Shown here piece after piece: positions 44,222 to 56,639 of a DNA stretch of 64,000 bases. The DNA lies in NCBI GenBank assembly GCA_009760855.2, contig WPIO01000034.1, positions 3,057,501 to 3,121,500 on the forward strand. Direction: 5' to 3'. This DNA comes from Cristatella mucedo. Its lineage: Eukaryota > Bryozoa > Phylactolaemata > Cristatellidae. Under the pieces are notes generated by a model that worked only from the letters and a program-made list of their open reading frames with translations, was not told the origin of the DNA and did no database searches. The position numbers and the translations under genes were made by a program. Numbering within the stretch: position 1 is the stretch's first letter; every line of letters starts with the position of its first letter.

Positions 44222-47200
44222 ATAATAATAACCCATTCATTATCGCCCTCTTTGTCGTATTCGTTCAAGACAGATGACATCGATGCTGTCCGTGCGAGAA
44301 TATCTGCTTCACCTCTGCTGCTCAGTCCTCCCTCCGATCTGTCATCATTGGTAGATAGCTACAACACAACACTAGCTGACATGCTGGACGAGTGTGCACC
44401 TCTGACAAAGCGCACTGTGCCCCCCCCCCCCGCCCAGACGGCCTATGGTTTACCACAGACATTAAACTAGCCAGGTCTACTAAGCGAAAGCTTGAAAAAG
44501 CATACAAAAGATCGGGACTGACTGTCCATCGACAGGCATGTGAAGACTACTGTAGGTCGTACCAATCGATTCGGGCAATGGCCGAGTCTAGCTTCTATAA
44601 AACATTGTTAAATCACAGATGCACAATCCAAAAATGCTGATGTCGACGATCAACCATATCCTCAACCGCTCCCAGATTAGCTCCTTACCTGATGATCCTT
44701 GTGATGATCCAGCCAATCGCTTCTCTCGATTCTTTGTGCAGAAGATAGACAAGATCAGAGAATCCATCCCTGCGATGACAACATCCCCACTAGAATGCTG
44801 TTCCCCGATTCCTGGCTGCACCTCAATGTCAACATTTAAGCAGGCCACTAGTGATCTAGTCCTGAAGTTCGTATCTCAATCAGAGAAGACGACAAGTCCT
44901 CTGGACCCTATTCCCACTTTCCTGCTCCTACGTTGCATTGATCTGCTGCTGCCATGCATAACTAACATAATTAATATGTCATTAGCCTCAGGTCATGTCC
45001 CAGCACCTTTCAAAAAAGCTGTAGTCAGGCAACTTCTCAAGAAAGCGACACTAGACCAAGAGAACTTAAGCAACTACCGCCCAATCTCCCTTCTACCATT
45101 CCTATCAAAGACACTGGAACGGGTCGTGGTGGACCAGCTAAACTCATATATCGAAACCTCACACCTAGTAAGTTCCAGTCTGGCTTTAGAGCTAATCACT
45201 CCACAGAGTCAGCATTGCTTACGGTGTACAACGACCTACTTAGGAATACAGACATAGGTAGAGTGTCTCTGCTTGTTTTGCTCGATCTTTCGGCCGCTTT
45301 TGATACTATCGATCACAAAGTTCTTCTAGAGCGCTTCTCATCTCGCCTGGGCATCACTAGCACTGCTCGGCAATGGTTCACGTTCTATCTCAGTGGGAGA
45401 CTCCAGAGTATTGACGTGAATGGACAAAGATCATCTGAGGTACATCTGAAATATGGTGTACCTCAGGGCTCCGTGCTAGGTCCGGTTCTTTTCACGCTTT
45501 ATACTCTGCCTCTTGCTGATGTGATTGCCAAGCACAATCTAGGCTTTCACTTCCATGCGGATGACACCCAGTTGTACCTTTGCTTTGATCTTTCCCAGCC
45601 TTCGAGCACCTCAAATTCTCTCAACTCACGTGCTGCATGTACTGATGACATCCGTACATGGATGGCAGCAAATTTTCTAAAACTAAACGATGATAAAACT
45701 AACTTACTAGTTATGGGCAAATCCAGCGTGATTCACAAATTAGAAGGGCTGACGCTCAAAATTGGCTCTGCCAGCATATCACCTGTTGAATCAGCTTGAA
45801 ATCTAGGTGTCAAATTCCAAAGCGACCTCTCGTTAGACGACCATATCAGCTCCACAAATCTGTCAAATCAGTCAAATCTGCCTATTTTCAGCTTCATAAC
45901 ATTGCTAAAATTCGGGCTTGTTTAGATAAGGATACCACGTCCAAGTTGGTCCATGCATTCGTGACAACCCGTCTCGACTTCTGCAACTAACTGCTTACTG
46001 GCCTACCAGCATGTGCGATCAGGCGATTGCAGCTGGTGCAAAACTCCACAGCTAACCTTGTCTGTCGTGAACATCGCAGTCACATTACACCCCTTCTCGC
46101 CGACCTGCACTGGCTACCAGTCAAGCAACGGATTGACTTCAAGGTTTTGTCGCTCACTTTTAGGTCCCTTCATTCTTTGGCTCCAGCCTATCTGTCAGAT
46201 CTACTCCCCCATCACGCCAAGCATCGTACCACCGGCTTTTCGGAATCCAACAATCTACAAATACCTCGTACAAACCTCAAATCCTTTGGAGACCGTGCAT
46301 TTAGTTCGTATGCTCCCATAGCCTGAAACTCCCTCCCGACCTCCGTCAGAACATCCCCTGACCTGACCACATTTAAAAAGAAGTAAAAAACGCACCTATT
46401 TGGCCGCCACGAAACGAGCGTTTCTGGCGCTAACCGGCTTATCTTTACTAAAGGGGGTCGTGAGTCCGCGGCGTGAATCGGAAAGCGAGACACACAAATT
46501 GGGGATTTTACTGAACTTTATCTGCAAGCGCACAAAGTCGCTGCGCGTCTAGTTCAGCTTTATCTTCACACTCCTCGCACGTTCTCAGCTGCACTAACAC
46601 TCTTGCGGAGGGAATACTCCTCCACACTAAGCGCGACCCGGACCCTAAACCCTAACCGGTGAACTAGAACTCGGTTTCCACCAGTGCGACAGGAATACTC
46701 CACATACGCCAACTCAAGCACTCCTGCGGAGGAAATACTTCTCCGCACTGAAGCGCGAACCGGAGCCTAAACCCTAACTGGGGAACTAGGGCTCCACACA
46801 CGCCAACTACGCCAAGCTCGCACCGGCAAATCCCTATGCCGAGACCACGTGCTAGCGCGCACACACACGACACAAAAGAAACACAAAACACGGAAGAACA
46901 CACAAAATGCCAGCTCGGGCGCGATACGACCGTATTCGGTGGAGTTCCACCGAATCCTCCTAGCGCTGTCTCGTCCTGTTCCGTCAATCGCCGGCGAACA
47001 GCCCGCCCTCCTCCCTCGCTTTCAGAGAAACGAGTGCGACTCGAAGCCGGAGCAAAGACAAAAGTAAGACCGTAAGACCAAGAGCGAGCGTCGCTCGACT
47101 CTTAAATACTTGGCTGAGACAATGGGGCAAGAGCTTAGTGGTATTGGGCCCGACACCAGGGCCTTTTACGGTAAGGAATTACTACCGTCCCCAGGCCACT

Positions 47201-47652
47201 GGAAGGGCACCTCTGTCCAGCTTGAATGGCGAATGGTTTCCAGACGATTCTTTCTTGGAAAGAGGGAAGGCGGGGGTTGACAGGCCAGCCAACATCTATC
47301 AGCAGCTTCCGCGGGTATCGGACCAATTCTAAATGCCGAATCACCGCCGCTGGTCGGAGAGCTTCCCGGCTTGCTCTTAAGCGCTCCCTCTCTAACCACA
47401 CTGATGCTCCTCTCTGGCTCACTGCTCCAGGACAAAGGGGCTCTAGCCCGCCTCCGAACAGCTCTTGTTCGCGCTAAAATTCAGCCAAAGCCAGCAGGGC
47501 GCTACATTATTCATTTTGTTTGTTTATCAAGCACGATATTACTCACCATTCAATTACATTTCCCTTTGCAGAGAATATAAAGCGCCTACAGAGATATTGA
47601 GTTCTCTGAGAGCGCTTTATCAAGTGCATGATTATTATTATATTATTATTAT
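44222..47652 (+). mobile_element. LINE-A, longest copy, split by an LTR-like insertion
   Basis: Begins after the endonuclease domain (DDIDAVRARISASPLLLSPP). A C homopolymer near 44420 shifts the frame, then [80 protein letters not shown], and FHFHADDTQ, in which the Tyr of YADD has become His. Several stops follow. The RT C-terminus runs to 46400; the 3' UTR resumes at 47507 and ends GCGCTTTATCAAGTGCATG plus ATT repeats. About 125 bp of LINE sequence is missing at the insertion. Confidence 0.9.
46401..47506. mobile_element. 1.1-kb LTR-like element inserted in LINE-A
   Basis: Bounded by LINE-A sequence on both sides, it begins TGGCCGCCACGAAACG and ends GGGCGCTACA, so TG...CA. GC-rich, no long convincing ORF. 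It contains two related units of about 120 bp starting near 46598 and 46718 (GCGGAGGGAATACTCCTCC / GCGGAGGAAATACTTCTCC, each followed by CCTAAACCCTAAC). The right end recurs at 42338. Likely a solo LTR or a non-autonomous element. No clean target duplication is visible. Confidence 0.7.
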
Positions 47653-47744
47653 TTTCATCGCTGGGTTATATCTATGGCTGACCCGGTAGAACAGCCTTAC
47701 AGCGATTCGCTACGATTTTATTTCTATTCGGGTACCGCTAGACC

Positions 47745-47841
47745 ATGCCGCGACGGTCTGGCAAGTCGTCCCGGCCACGTCGCAAGGTACCAACGGAGAG
47801 TTATCAAGATGCTGATAACTTCTCCGACTCAGACTCTGTAG
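47745..47841 (+). CDS. DCAF4: DCAF4 exon 1 (start)
   Basis: ATG 47745: MPRRSGKSSRPRRKVPTESY then QDADNFSDSDSV plus one base; donor CTGTAG|GTATGC. Vertebrate DCAF4 also has a short Arg/Ser-rich start followed by the LPGF(Y/F)DPEK block. The one leftover G joins AA of the next exon to give DSDSV-E-LPGFFYDPEKK, which fixes this start. The ATG is only about 95 bases past the LINE-A tail, so little space is left for a promoter outside the repeat. Confidence 0.82.
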
Positions 47842-49229
47842 GTATGCATTCGCTGTGCATTATATGAATGCTTTGTGCGGCTTGGGTGCAGGCCGCTGTG
47901 CATATGTCGTCCACTAACCCGCATTTGAGTAGCTGTTGCATGTAGCTTAGGGCGCAGGCCGGTACGTTGCCACTGTGTGCAGTTGTCGCGCGCTGCGAGC
48001 GCCACATCAAGACGCCTGTTAAAGCGCTGCGGTCTTTGTGCGTCATCTCTAGTCGTGTCGTTGCTACATTCTCGTACAGCGCTCTCCATTGTACCGCCAA
48101 AACCGCTATTGCTAGTTCGGGAGCGATTGGTATCGAGTGACAACTAACTTGTAATTGCATACGGCTCCAGTGAAAGTCCTATCAGGACCGTGGATAAAGA
48201 GCGAGTGAGAGAACGATCGAGCGAGCGAGCGAGCGACAGAGACCTAGCCGGGCGTTTATAGCGACCAGTATTCGTCAATGAATCAATGTACCGGTCTTAT
48301 AAAGTGCCAAGCTTAGCCCATCCGGTATACCGAGACGCAGTGGCTCCGTGGTGTAAGATGGAGGGCGACGACAGGTTCCGAGATGGACACTTTAAAACTT
48401 CACAGTGAATGGACACAACCTCGGGCCCCCCTCAATGACTGGATCCGACCGGAGAAGAAAGCAGTGCGACCAATCAAAATGCTACGTGTGAGCCTTGCCT
48501 CGCAGGGGGGGGGGAGGGAAGGGAGGGAGATAGGGAGGAGGTATTGACCGGTCGTGCTAACGCGGCCAGTCATTCGTTCCCTCGGCTTTCAGGTGGCTGG
48601 CACGATGCACGAGGCGCTCGGCAGCTGGCTGCTGTCGGAGGCAGCGCACTGCCAGCACCCGTGGCTAACCAACCGGGCCCAGCCCTCCGCCCTGCTCAGC
48701 TCTGCTCTGCTGTGAGGACGGTGGTGTTAATAGCTTCCGTTTAAATATCAAGCCAGTGGATGTCTTGACGTCAATCCGGATCGAGTTTCACCCTTGAGCT
48801 CACAGAATGCCAAGTTCCACTTAATTTGCTCAGCAATTCATTTGCACCACTACTTTCCTGCTGCATAACATCTATCGAAGTAGAGATTAGCTCGATCAAG
48901 TAGCAGCTTGATTAGAAAAGCCTTAATTTTTGACTATTATTTTGTATTGCATAGATGGCTTTATGTTCTATCATTATGGGCTTCCAAGGAGCCCCTCAGG
49001 CCAACCAATGATCTGAGTACGGCAACTGCCTGCTTTTTTGTGTGTGCACAGTATGATGTCGGTGGCTAACTACTTTGTGGTGCATGCACATATTTTTGTT
49101 TCTGTCCAAACTGGCTAAGAAAATGTTGCCCAAGCAGTGCCATTCCTATATTAAACCATGTGAAATATTTTAGCGTGTAAGAGGGCATTTCAACCGATGG
49201 TACCATCTATGTCTTATGACATACACGCG
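47842..49229 (+). other. DCAF4 intron 1, left part
   Basis: GC-rich up to 48720 with a G-rich patch at 48505-48540. No further exon or repeat recognised. Confidence 0.5.
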
Positions 49230-50215
49230 AGTGAAGGTGAAAAACATCTTACTAATTATAGGCAAACTTATAGTGTTACTCAGAAATCCTAAAACCTAAA
49301 CCGCAAAATGGGCTGGGCCAATGTATATCCTTGAGCCTTTGCACACAATCTGGGTGTCTTTTTCCAAAGTAGTGCTTCACTAGACGACCGCATTAGCTCC
49401 GAAGTCAAGTCTGCCTACTTTCAGCTGCATAACATTGCAAGACTTCGGGCCCACTCAGTGATATTACAGCCGTGCTAATCTAGCATTTGTGAGGTCTCGT
49501 CTTGACTTCTGTAAGTCACTACTCGTAAATCTTCGGGCCTGTGCAACAAGATGCTTACTGTTGGTGCAAAGCCAACTGTTGGTGCATTTGGACCTGCCCG
49601 TTGAGAACGTTGCAATTGTTTATTACATCGCTTCTCACGGACATTCTGCATTGGCTCTATATCAAGCAACAAATCGGCTTCCAGCTTTCGTCACTCACTT
49701 TAGGTGCCTTCATTGTCTGCCTAGCTGGTTTGGTCCAGCGCTTAAGGTGCTCACTCCGACCAAGGTCTGGCTGAGGTCGTAGGCTCGAGCCCCAAGGCAT
49801 ATGCGAAGCACCTGAATAGCACCTGATCACTCTTAAGGTGCCATAAAAAGGAAATATGTTTTCATTTTATTTTTTGCTCCAGCCTTCCTATCTATTCGAG
49901 CTTCTTCCCAGCAGGTTTTTTGTCTTACCACCTGCTCTTCTGACTCAAGTCGTTTAGCTGTACCTATAACTAAGTTCCCGTCCTTTAGAAATCGCTCTGG
50001 AACTCACTGCCGACTGACGTCACGACGACACTACCTGACTTGACGTTGAAAAAGAAGATAAAATGCACGTGTTCTTTCAAGCATATGCCATGTCCGCGTG
50101 AATAGTTTTTCATGTACTTCTTGGTGCTGACGCCATACATGTTATCACCAACCAATAGGCATGCTCCCTTTGCAGCATATGTGAGGTTCTTACATTCTTT
50201 TTAGTTCTTTTAGTG
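49230..50215 (+). mobile_element. Decayed LINE-A with SINE-2 inserted
   Basis: LINE-A pieces such as GACGACCGCATTAGCTCCGA, CTGCATAACATTGCAAGACT and GTCTCGTCTTGACTTCTGTA; all frames are broken. At 49738-49862 a sense SINE-2 (CGACCAAGGTCTGGCTGAGG, GCATATGCGAAGCACCTGAA) splits it. The LINE resumes at GCTCCAGCCTTCCTATCTAT. Confidence 0.75.
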
Positions 50216-50425
50216 TGCAATGTGTACGTCTTATCATTATCACTATCACGGGTTTATTGAGTCTGAATTCGAAGGGTGGCTGGGCAACGTGGTGCTTTCT
50301 CTGCCTAGCTTTAAATAAGAAAAGATCAAAGTAGTTTGAACGTTAAATGCTCTGGCCAGCCAACAGGCCGGCCGGTACAGTGATATCTCATTGTAATGGC
50401 AGGTTTGGCCCTTTTTGCTCATCAG

Positions 50426-50896
<471 letters not shown>

Positions 50897-51120
50897 CACT
50901 GTTTGTGTTTGCCTTTGCTGGCAATGTAAGCCAGCCTAGCCTTTTTTGACCCAGTCTTTTATTTATTTTTTTAAATTTTTTTTAGCCTTTTATTGTAATG
51001 TTTGGTCCCGTGATATCTTCCCCCTTTACTGTAATGAAGCTCGAATTTCATAAGAGCGTACGTCACGTGCATCGTGTGTGCGTGCCGCCATTCTTGCTGA
51101 TCTCGTGTCTGTTTTTGCAG

Positions 51121-51596
51121 AATTACCCGGGTTCTTCTATGATCCAGAAAAGAAGCGTTATTTCAAATGGTCGCCAGAGATTAGAGAGCGAGCCAAGGCC
51201 CTGAAGGCTGCCAAGCAGAGGAAGCAGCAGGATGTTGTTTACAAAAGGAACGGCTCAGCACTATTCAAGCATCGAAACATTGAGACACTAGTTCGTGACC
51301 GGTCGTCTGGCTGTGGCCCAACCACGACACAGGCTTTCATTTCCACTCTCCGAAGCACAATGGTAACTTCTTTGAAGTGTCCTGGTGGAGACCGAACCCT
51401 AGCACTGCACCATCCAGACGATGAGGTCCAGCAGCTGCATGTTATCGGTTCGTATAACTCGAACCAGGAACTGTCAGCTATAGGCGCTGTCACAAGGCGG
51501 AACATGGCTTCATACTCTTTTCAAGTCAGCTGTAGAACACCCGTTGGCCTCGGAAATTTCGAACCTTTCCACGACAGCTTTAGTTTAGAGGGTCAG
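51121..51596 (+). CDS. DCAF4: DCAF4 exon 2
   Basis: Acceptor GTTTTTGCAG|AATTACC, donor GGTCAG|GTAAGT; 476 bases, ends in phase 0. It starts (E)LPGFFYDPEKKRYFKWSPE, the most conserved N-terminal motif of DCAF4/WDR21 proteins (human ELPGFYFDPEKKRYFRLLPG). The basic segment ERAKALKAAKQRKQ follows, then a poorly conserved stretch leading into the first WD-like region. DCAF4 is thought to bring substrates to the CUL4-DDB1 ubiquitin ligase. Confidence 0.93.
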
Positions 51597-52299
51597 GTAA
51601 GTTGACTTGTTTGCATAGTAGGCACGGGGATCCCGAAGTGACGACAGATTGTTGCTGGCATGTAATAGTGCTGTCAGCATCATCCACATTGTATTCTACA
51701 AGTAGTTGACTTCTTTGTTCCTGGCTGACTATGCTAAGCATCTCCTTATGGTCCTATTGTTAATCGTTATGAGTTCTGGTAGTTCCTTGCTTGACGTGTG
51801 ATCCTTGCTGGCCCGGGCTATATACCTATATTTATTTAGCAAATGTGTTAAGCTTCCTCATATTTCTAGATATAGTCTAGAGATGGACGTTCAGGCTGTT
51901 GATAAATAGATTAGCACGCAGCCGGTCACGCCAAGAAATATAGCGTTGTCTGTAAAAAGCTGCTGGGGAAGTGAGGTTCGTGAGAGAACACTTGCTGTTG
52001 GTTGATTCTGTCACATCGGGCTCTTAATTAGTTGATTTTTTACCCTTGTTGAGATGCTGATAGGGCAGTGAAGATTCATGGGACCATCTCAACAGAGGTG
52101 CTTTACCTAGTCCATGCTTCACACCTGTTTGGCTTTCTACTGTACTAGCATTTGATGAAAAACATCTCAAGTTTCCAGTTTAAGGTTTGGGGTCCATGCC
52201 ATCGTCGGCCACACCGACTGCCTCAACTTGTCCCGAGTGTTTTGATCTTGGCACCCAAATAAGGGCACCCAGATTATTAGATCCAGCACTTTGTGTTAC
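51597..52299 (+). other. DCAF4 intron 2, left part
   Basis: No repeat or exon recognised. Confidence 0.5.
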
Positions 52300-54010
52300 T
52301 TCTGCCCAGGTAGCCATGCCGAGCAACTATTGTTGGTCTTACCAATCCATCCAAACTGAAGTCAAGTCTAGCTTTTATAAAAGCACTGTGGAATTACAGA
52401 AGCATACTGAGGGTGACTATCAACTATCTTATTAACCGCTTCTAGGTTTGTACATTACTAAGCAATTCTTAAAGCAATGTAGCAGAGCATTTTTTATAGC
52501 TTCTTTGTCAACAAGATAAATAAGATCAGTGAGCCCATCCCGTAGTTAACATCCTCACTGATGTCTTCACCTGCTGTTCCCTTTTTTACCTCAATTTCCA
52601 ACTTCAAGCCTGCAACGAGTGACTTCATCTCAAAAGTAATGTCCTAGTCTAAAAAGACTGCTAGCCCACTAGAATGTAAATTACTACGACAGCAAAACTA
52701 GTTCACTTGTGTTTGTGTCATTTATTGATTCCCGGTCTGTGCCCTTTATCGTCTTCGACGAGTACAACACTCGCAAGAGCTCATCTGGTCTGTCATCAGT
52801 GGTGTAGCTTGATCACCCCACCCTTTTTTGGCGCTTCACCAGGTCCCTTTCAAACGTCGAACTGACTTCAAGATCCTCACTCGGGCCTACAGGTAGCTGC
52901 GCTTTTGCACCGATCCACCTTATTGACCTCCTTGCTCATCGATAGTGCTCTTTCATCGTCCGATCAATCGTTCATCGGCTTGCGGTTGTCTCCCCGTTTC
53001 CTGCTCAGAAATTAAATTTCGGGCCTGTCTCAGTTTGCGTATGGCGAAGGGGTTCAACTTGCTTCCAGCTTCTGTCATCGCCTGCATCGACTTTGCATCT
53101 CGCTTACTCTTCTCTGGCACTACCTGCATCATTAGATCCTATTTTAGGGGGACACTTGAGAGCCTCGACCTCAGTGCCAACGGTCACACGGGGAGCTTTT
53201 AAAATAATGGCTTCCCGAAGTATCTGTGATCGGTCTGCTGTTTTCACTGTGAATACTCCTTTGCCGATGTAATCGCCGAGCTTAGTCGAGGCTTTCATTT
53301 TAATGCAGATGTCACACAGTTGTACACGTGCTTTGATTTCTCCCTGCCTTGGAGCACATCACACTCTCTTACCTCTATTGCAGTATTACTGATATTTGCA
53401 CTGGGATGGCAGCACCGTTTCTTCTTTAGAACGATGGAACAAGTAATTTATTAGTGTTGGGTAGACCTAGTGCTACTTAGAAATTAGGAAACCTAACCCT
53501 CAAGATGAGCCCGGTCAGCGTATATCCTGCAGCCTTAACACCAAATCCGAGTGTCATGTCCCAGAATGACCTTGTGCTAGCTGATCACATCATCTGCACT
53601 GTAAAACTTTCTGTGGGCTGTATACCTCTGCAAAGTTCGGACCTGTTTAAACAAGGATGCCACACCTTGGCTAGGCCATGCAGTGTTACATCCAGTCTTG
53701 ACTTCTGTAGCTTCCTAATAATAATAATAATAATAATATATTTGTATAGCACCCTTAGAGAACTGAATCTCTTTCTAAGCACTTTACAGATGCAACATGT
53801 AGGTCATCCGGCATGTGCAGCTAGACGCTTACAGAGGATTTCAGTGGATGCAAAACTCTGTAGCGAGGCTTGTGTGCCACGAATATCGATAATGTCGCAT
53901 TACACCGATTCTTTACAACTATCACTGGCTCTCCATCAAGCAGCTTATCACCTTGAAGGTTCTACCGCTCACTTTCAGGTCCTTTTATTCTTTGGCTCTT
54001 TCTATTTGAA
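52300..54010 (+). mobile_element. Strongly decayed LINE-A
   Basis: Scattered sense blocks: TGGTCTTACCAATCCATCCA (linker), AGTCGAGGCTTTCATTTTAA and CACACAGTTGTACACGTGCT (YADD region), ATGCAAAACTCTGTAGCGAG and CAAGCAGCTTATCACC (thumb). No open frame. An antisense LINE-A tail (AATAATAATAATAATAATA, TTTGTATAGCACCC) is inserted at 53718-53792. Confidence 0.68.
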
Positions 54011-54924
54011 ATATTTGTCAATTAAGCTTTGGATCATACCACCTGCTGAGGTGCATGCTTGTGACTTTTAAATAGCTTCATTTTCAGTATAGCTTGATGC
54101 CTTGTAAATCCCATTACTCGGCCACTACTTCACTCTTAGAGTAAAATTTGAAATGTTCTTATTTCGGTTCAGCAAGCAGTGCTGAACTCGCATTTCAAAA
54201 TTCACTCTGATACATGAAGTATTAGCCGAGTTATGAAATGTACAAGTTATGAAACTGCACTGAAAATGTAGCTTTTTAAAAGCCGCAACCATGCACATAA
54301 ACAAACTTCACGCATGTACCTCGATCTACCAAGTTTCAACTAGCTGGGATACAAGTTGCATATAATACAGATATCAGTACATTTGATGCTCATTTTTCTA
54401 TTATGTGGAAGTCATCAGAACTTCTGATCCCATTTTCTAACATGCTTGTCTTTTGAAAGTTACCCTAAGCAAATATTTGACTGTCAGACCAATTTTATAA
54501 GTATTGTCTTGACCCTTAGGTAGGCCCTAAGCATATTATTTCAAGTTTAAGGTAGCCTTTAATTGTTACTGCTTTTTTTCTTGTACATTTATTTCTTGAG
54601 TTGCTGTTATTCTCGAAGTGGTTCGTGCATCATGAAGCTCGTGAAGGCTCGCTGCTGTGTACTCCCTGGCTACTACTTCTGTATTAGCCTGTCTAACGAG
54701 CATCGCTAGTTTTACCCGGTCCTCTCGTCGGCGTTCATAGGCCCTTTTGACTGCGTTTATTGGATGGACGGCACCACTGAATTTCACAAGTTTGGCACTA
54801 GCCCTTTCCTCGACGATCGTTTTTGCATTGTTGCTGGTTTATGTGACTTGTTCGGTTTAGACCACTGAACTGCTGCTGCCGCTTAGGGCTATTATCATGC
54901 TGCTCAAGTTGTTTCTCGTGGCAG
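54011..54924 (+). other. DCAF4 intron 2, right part
   Basis: AT-rich, nothing recognised. Confidence 0.45.
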
Positions 54925-55296
54925 GTCATGCAAAGCGTGCTCATGCTGCCTGAGCAAAGCTCGAGCAGCAGCAATAGCAGCACAGCCGCAGCAGCATCTG
55001 TGGGCACGCTGCCGCACCTTGCAGCATTAGCCTACACGACGACTAGTTTCGATATGAGAAGCAAACTCTACGTACAGCCACTTCCATCGGATTGGTACAC
55101 AGGTATTCGACCTGAACCAACATCATACGCACTAGGCCGAGGCGCATCGAGAGGCTGTGCCTACGAGGCCAGTTCACGTCGGATAGCCGTCGGCTTGGAA
55201 AAAAATCTTGTCGTGTGCAGCTATCAAGGTCATCTAGAGCAGATCAGAAGGATTTCTTACTCCAGTGACGTTCGGGCAGTCGATTTTTGCCCCAGA
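54925..55296 (+). CDS. DCAF4: DCAF4 exon 3 (WD repeats)
   Basis: Acceptor CTCGTGGCAG|GTCATG, donor CCCAGA|GTAAGT; 124 codons in phase 0 at both ends. After a Ser/Ala-rich insert (SSSSNSSTAAAAS) it encodes blade-like segments: SRRIAVGLEKNLVVCSYQGH, LEQIRRI, SSDVRAVDFCPR. The phase and sequence join directly to DEGVMYVCTWAGQ at 61151, so the 5.85-kb intron between them needs no further exon. Confidence 0.85.
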
Positions 55297-55699
55297 GTAA
55301 GTGAGCTTTATCGAGCGGCCACTGCCGTGTACACTGTGGTCAACGGTGGGCAGCCTCTCATCCATCAGATGAGCCACCGGAGTGCTGCCTGATTGCTGTT
55401 CCTGCTACCTCGTGCACTCAAACGACTGTGAGACTCCCTGGCCAGGCTCAAAGTGTCGTCTGCTTGTGTGCCGTGCCATCGCATGGTCATATTACCTACC
55501 CTAAGCCTTGTTCGTGTTTTCTTGTCGTGTTAAGATGTCAAAACTAGACCGCCGTGCCGTAGATGCTACCGTCCAGGTTAGTTCGTGGTGTCATCACTTC
55601 ATGGTTGCATGCATCGTTCAAACCTCCAGTAAATCCACAGCCAGCCAGTTCTGCAGCTTTGTACAACCTGGTGAACTGTGCCACAATTAAGGCCACATG

Positions 55700-56010
55700 G
55701 CTTTGCAGAGACCACCGCTGTGGCTCCCGGTTGATCAGTGGCTACAAACTGAAGTCTTCGCTGTGGTGCAGAAGGCTAGCTTGGTTGGGCTGGGGGCTCC
55801 TTACCTAGCTGAACTGGTGGGCCGGTTTCAGCCTCTTAGTTCACTGTTCGGATTCTCAAACGAGGAAGCAGACATTGAATCAGCTGCTTGTTTCACAGTA
55901 GTACAGATTGTTGCGCTGCAGATCTTAGACTGTGGAACTCACTTCCGCAATTTTAGTCATGCAGTTCCCAGTGCCTCGCTAGTTCTTTGTTTTATGGAAT
56001 TTCGTGAATA
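55700..56010 (+). mobile_element. Decayed LINE-B fragment
   Basis: CTCCTTACCTAGCTGAACTG, GGTTTCAGCCTCTTAG and TTAGACTGTGGAACTCACTT match the LINE-B C-terminal region. Confidence 0.7.
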
Positions 56011-56474
56011 AGTAACTTAAATAACTTACATAGGTGCTTTAAGGTGCTTAAATAACTGTGCTCCTACGTATTCATATCTAAGTAGAGTCGTATGAATGTG
56101 GTGATAATAATTCATGACTAGACAGTGACAACTGCTGCACTGTTTTCATGCTTTGTTTGATCTGTGAAATCCGTGTTTGGTCTTAGGAGACAGCTGATCC
56201 CCTGCGGACTTGGACATCTAGTGAAAAAATCTGCGCTCTCGATGCAGGATGGAGGATTGTCACTTTTAGTTGACACTGCTGCCCAAGTCGTTATTGCACC
56301 ACCAGTAGATACCCCAGTCATCAACTCTTGAAGAGTGGGTGGCAATGCGTTACCGACCGACAAACAGCCCTTTCCACTGCTTAATGTTTTCCCACCCAAC
56401 CTCTGCGGCAAAGGCTGAATCAGCGCCCTCGGTTAACCGGTCAGCTGACAACCGGACGACCAGCAAGACAATAT
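56011..56474. other. DCAF4 intron 3 stretch
   Basis: Nothing recognised. Confidence 0.4.
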
Positions 56475-56635
56475 ATTAGCTGATTTAACAGCTTCATTTC
56501 TATAGTGTTAGAAGAGCCTTAACAACTATTGCTACCGTTTACAGTTGGCAATGCAGGATTGCCCACATCAGGATTCGAACCATGTGACCTCGGTCGTGAG
56601 GAGCAAGTACCTTACCTGATGGACTATTCCGGCCC
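56475..56635 (-). mobile_element. SINE-1 antisense copy
   Basis: AGCTGATTTAACAGCTTCAT, TTTCTATAGTGTTAGAAGAG, AGGATTCGAACCATGTGACC (B box complement), then the A box complement ACCTTACCTGATGGAC. Confidence 0.75.
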
Positions 56636-56639
56636 CTGC

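Noticed and set aside
51078-51120. Start of DCAF4 at the ATG 51078 in frame with exon 2
   Set aside because: These bases form the polypyrimidine tract and CAG acceptor; exon 1 at 47745 supplies the start with matching phase.
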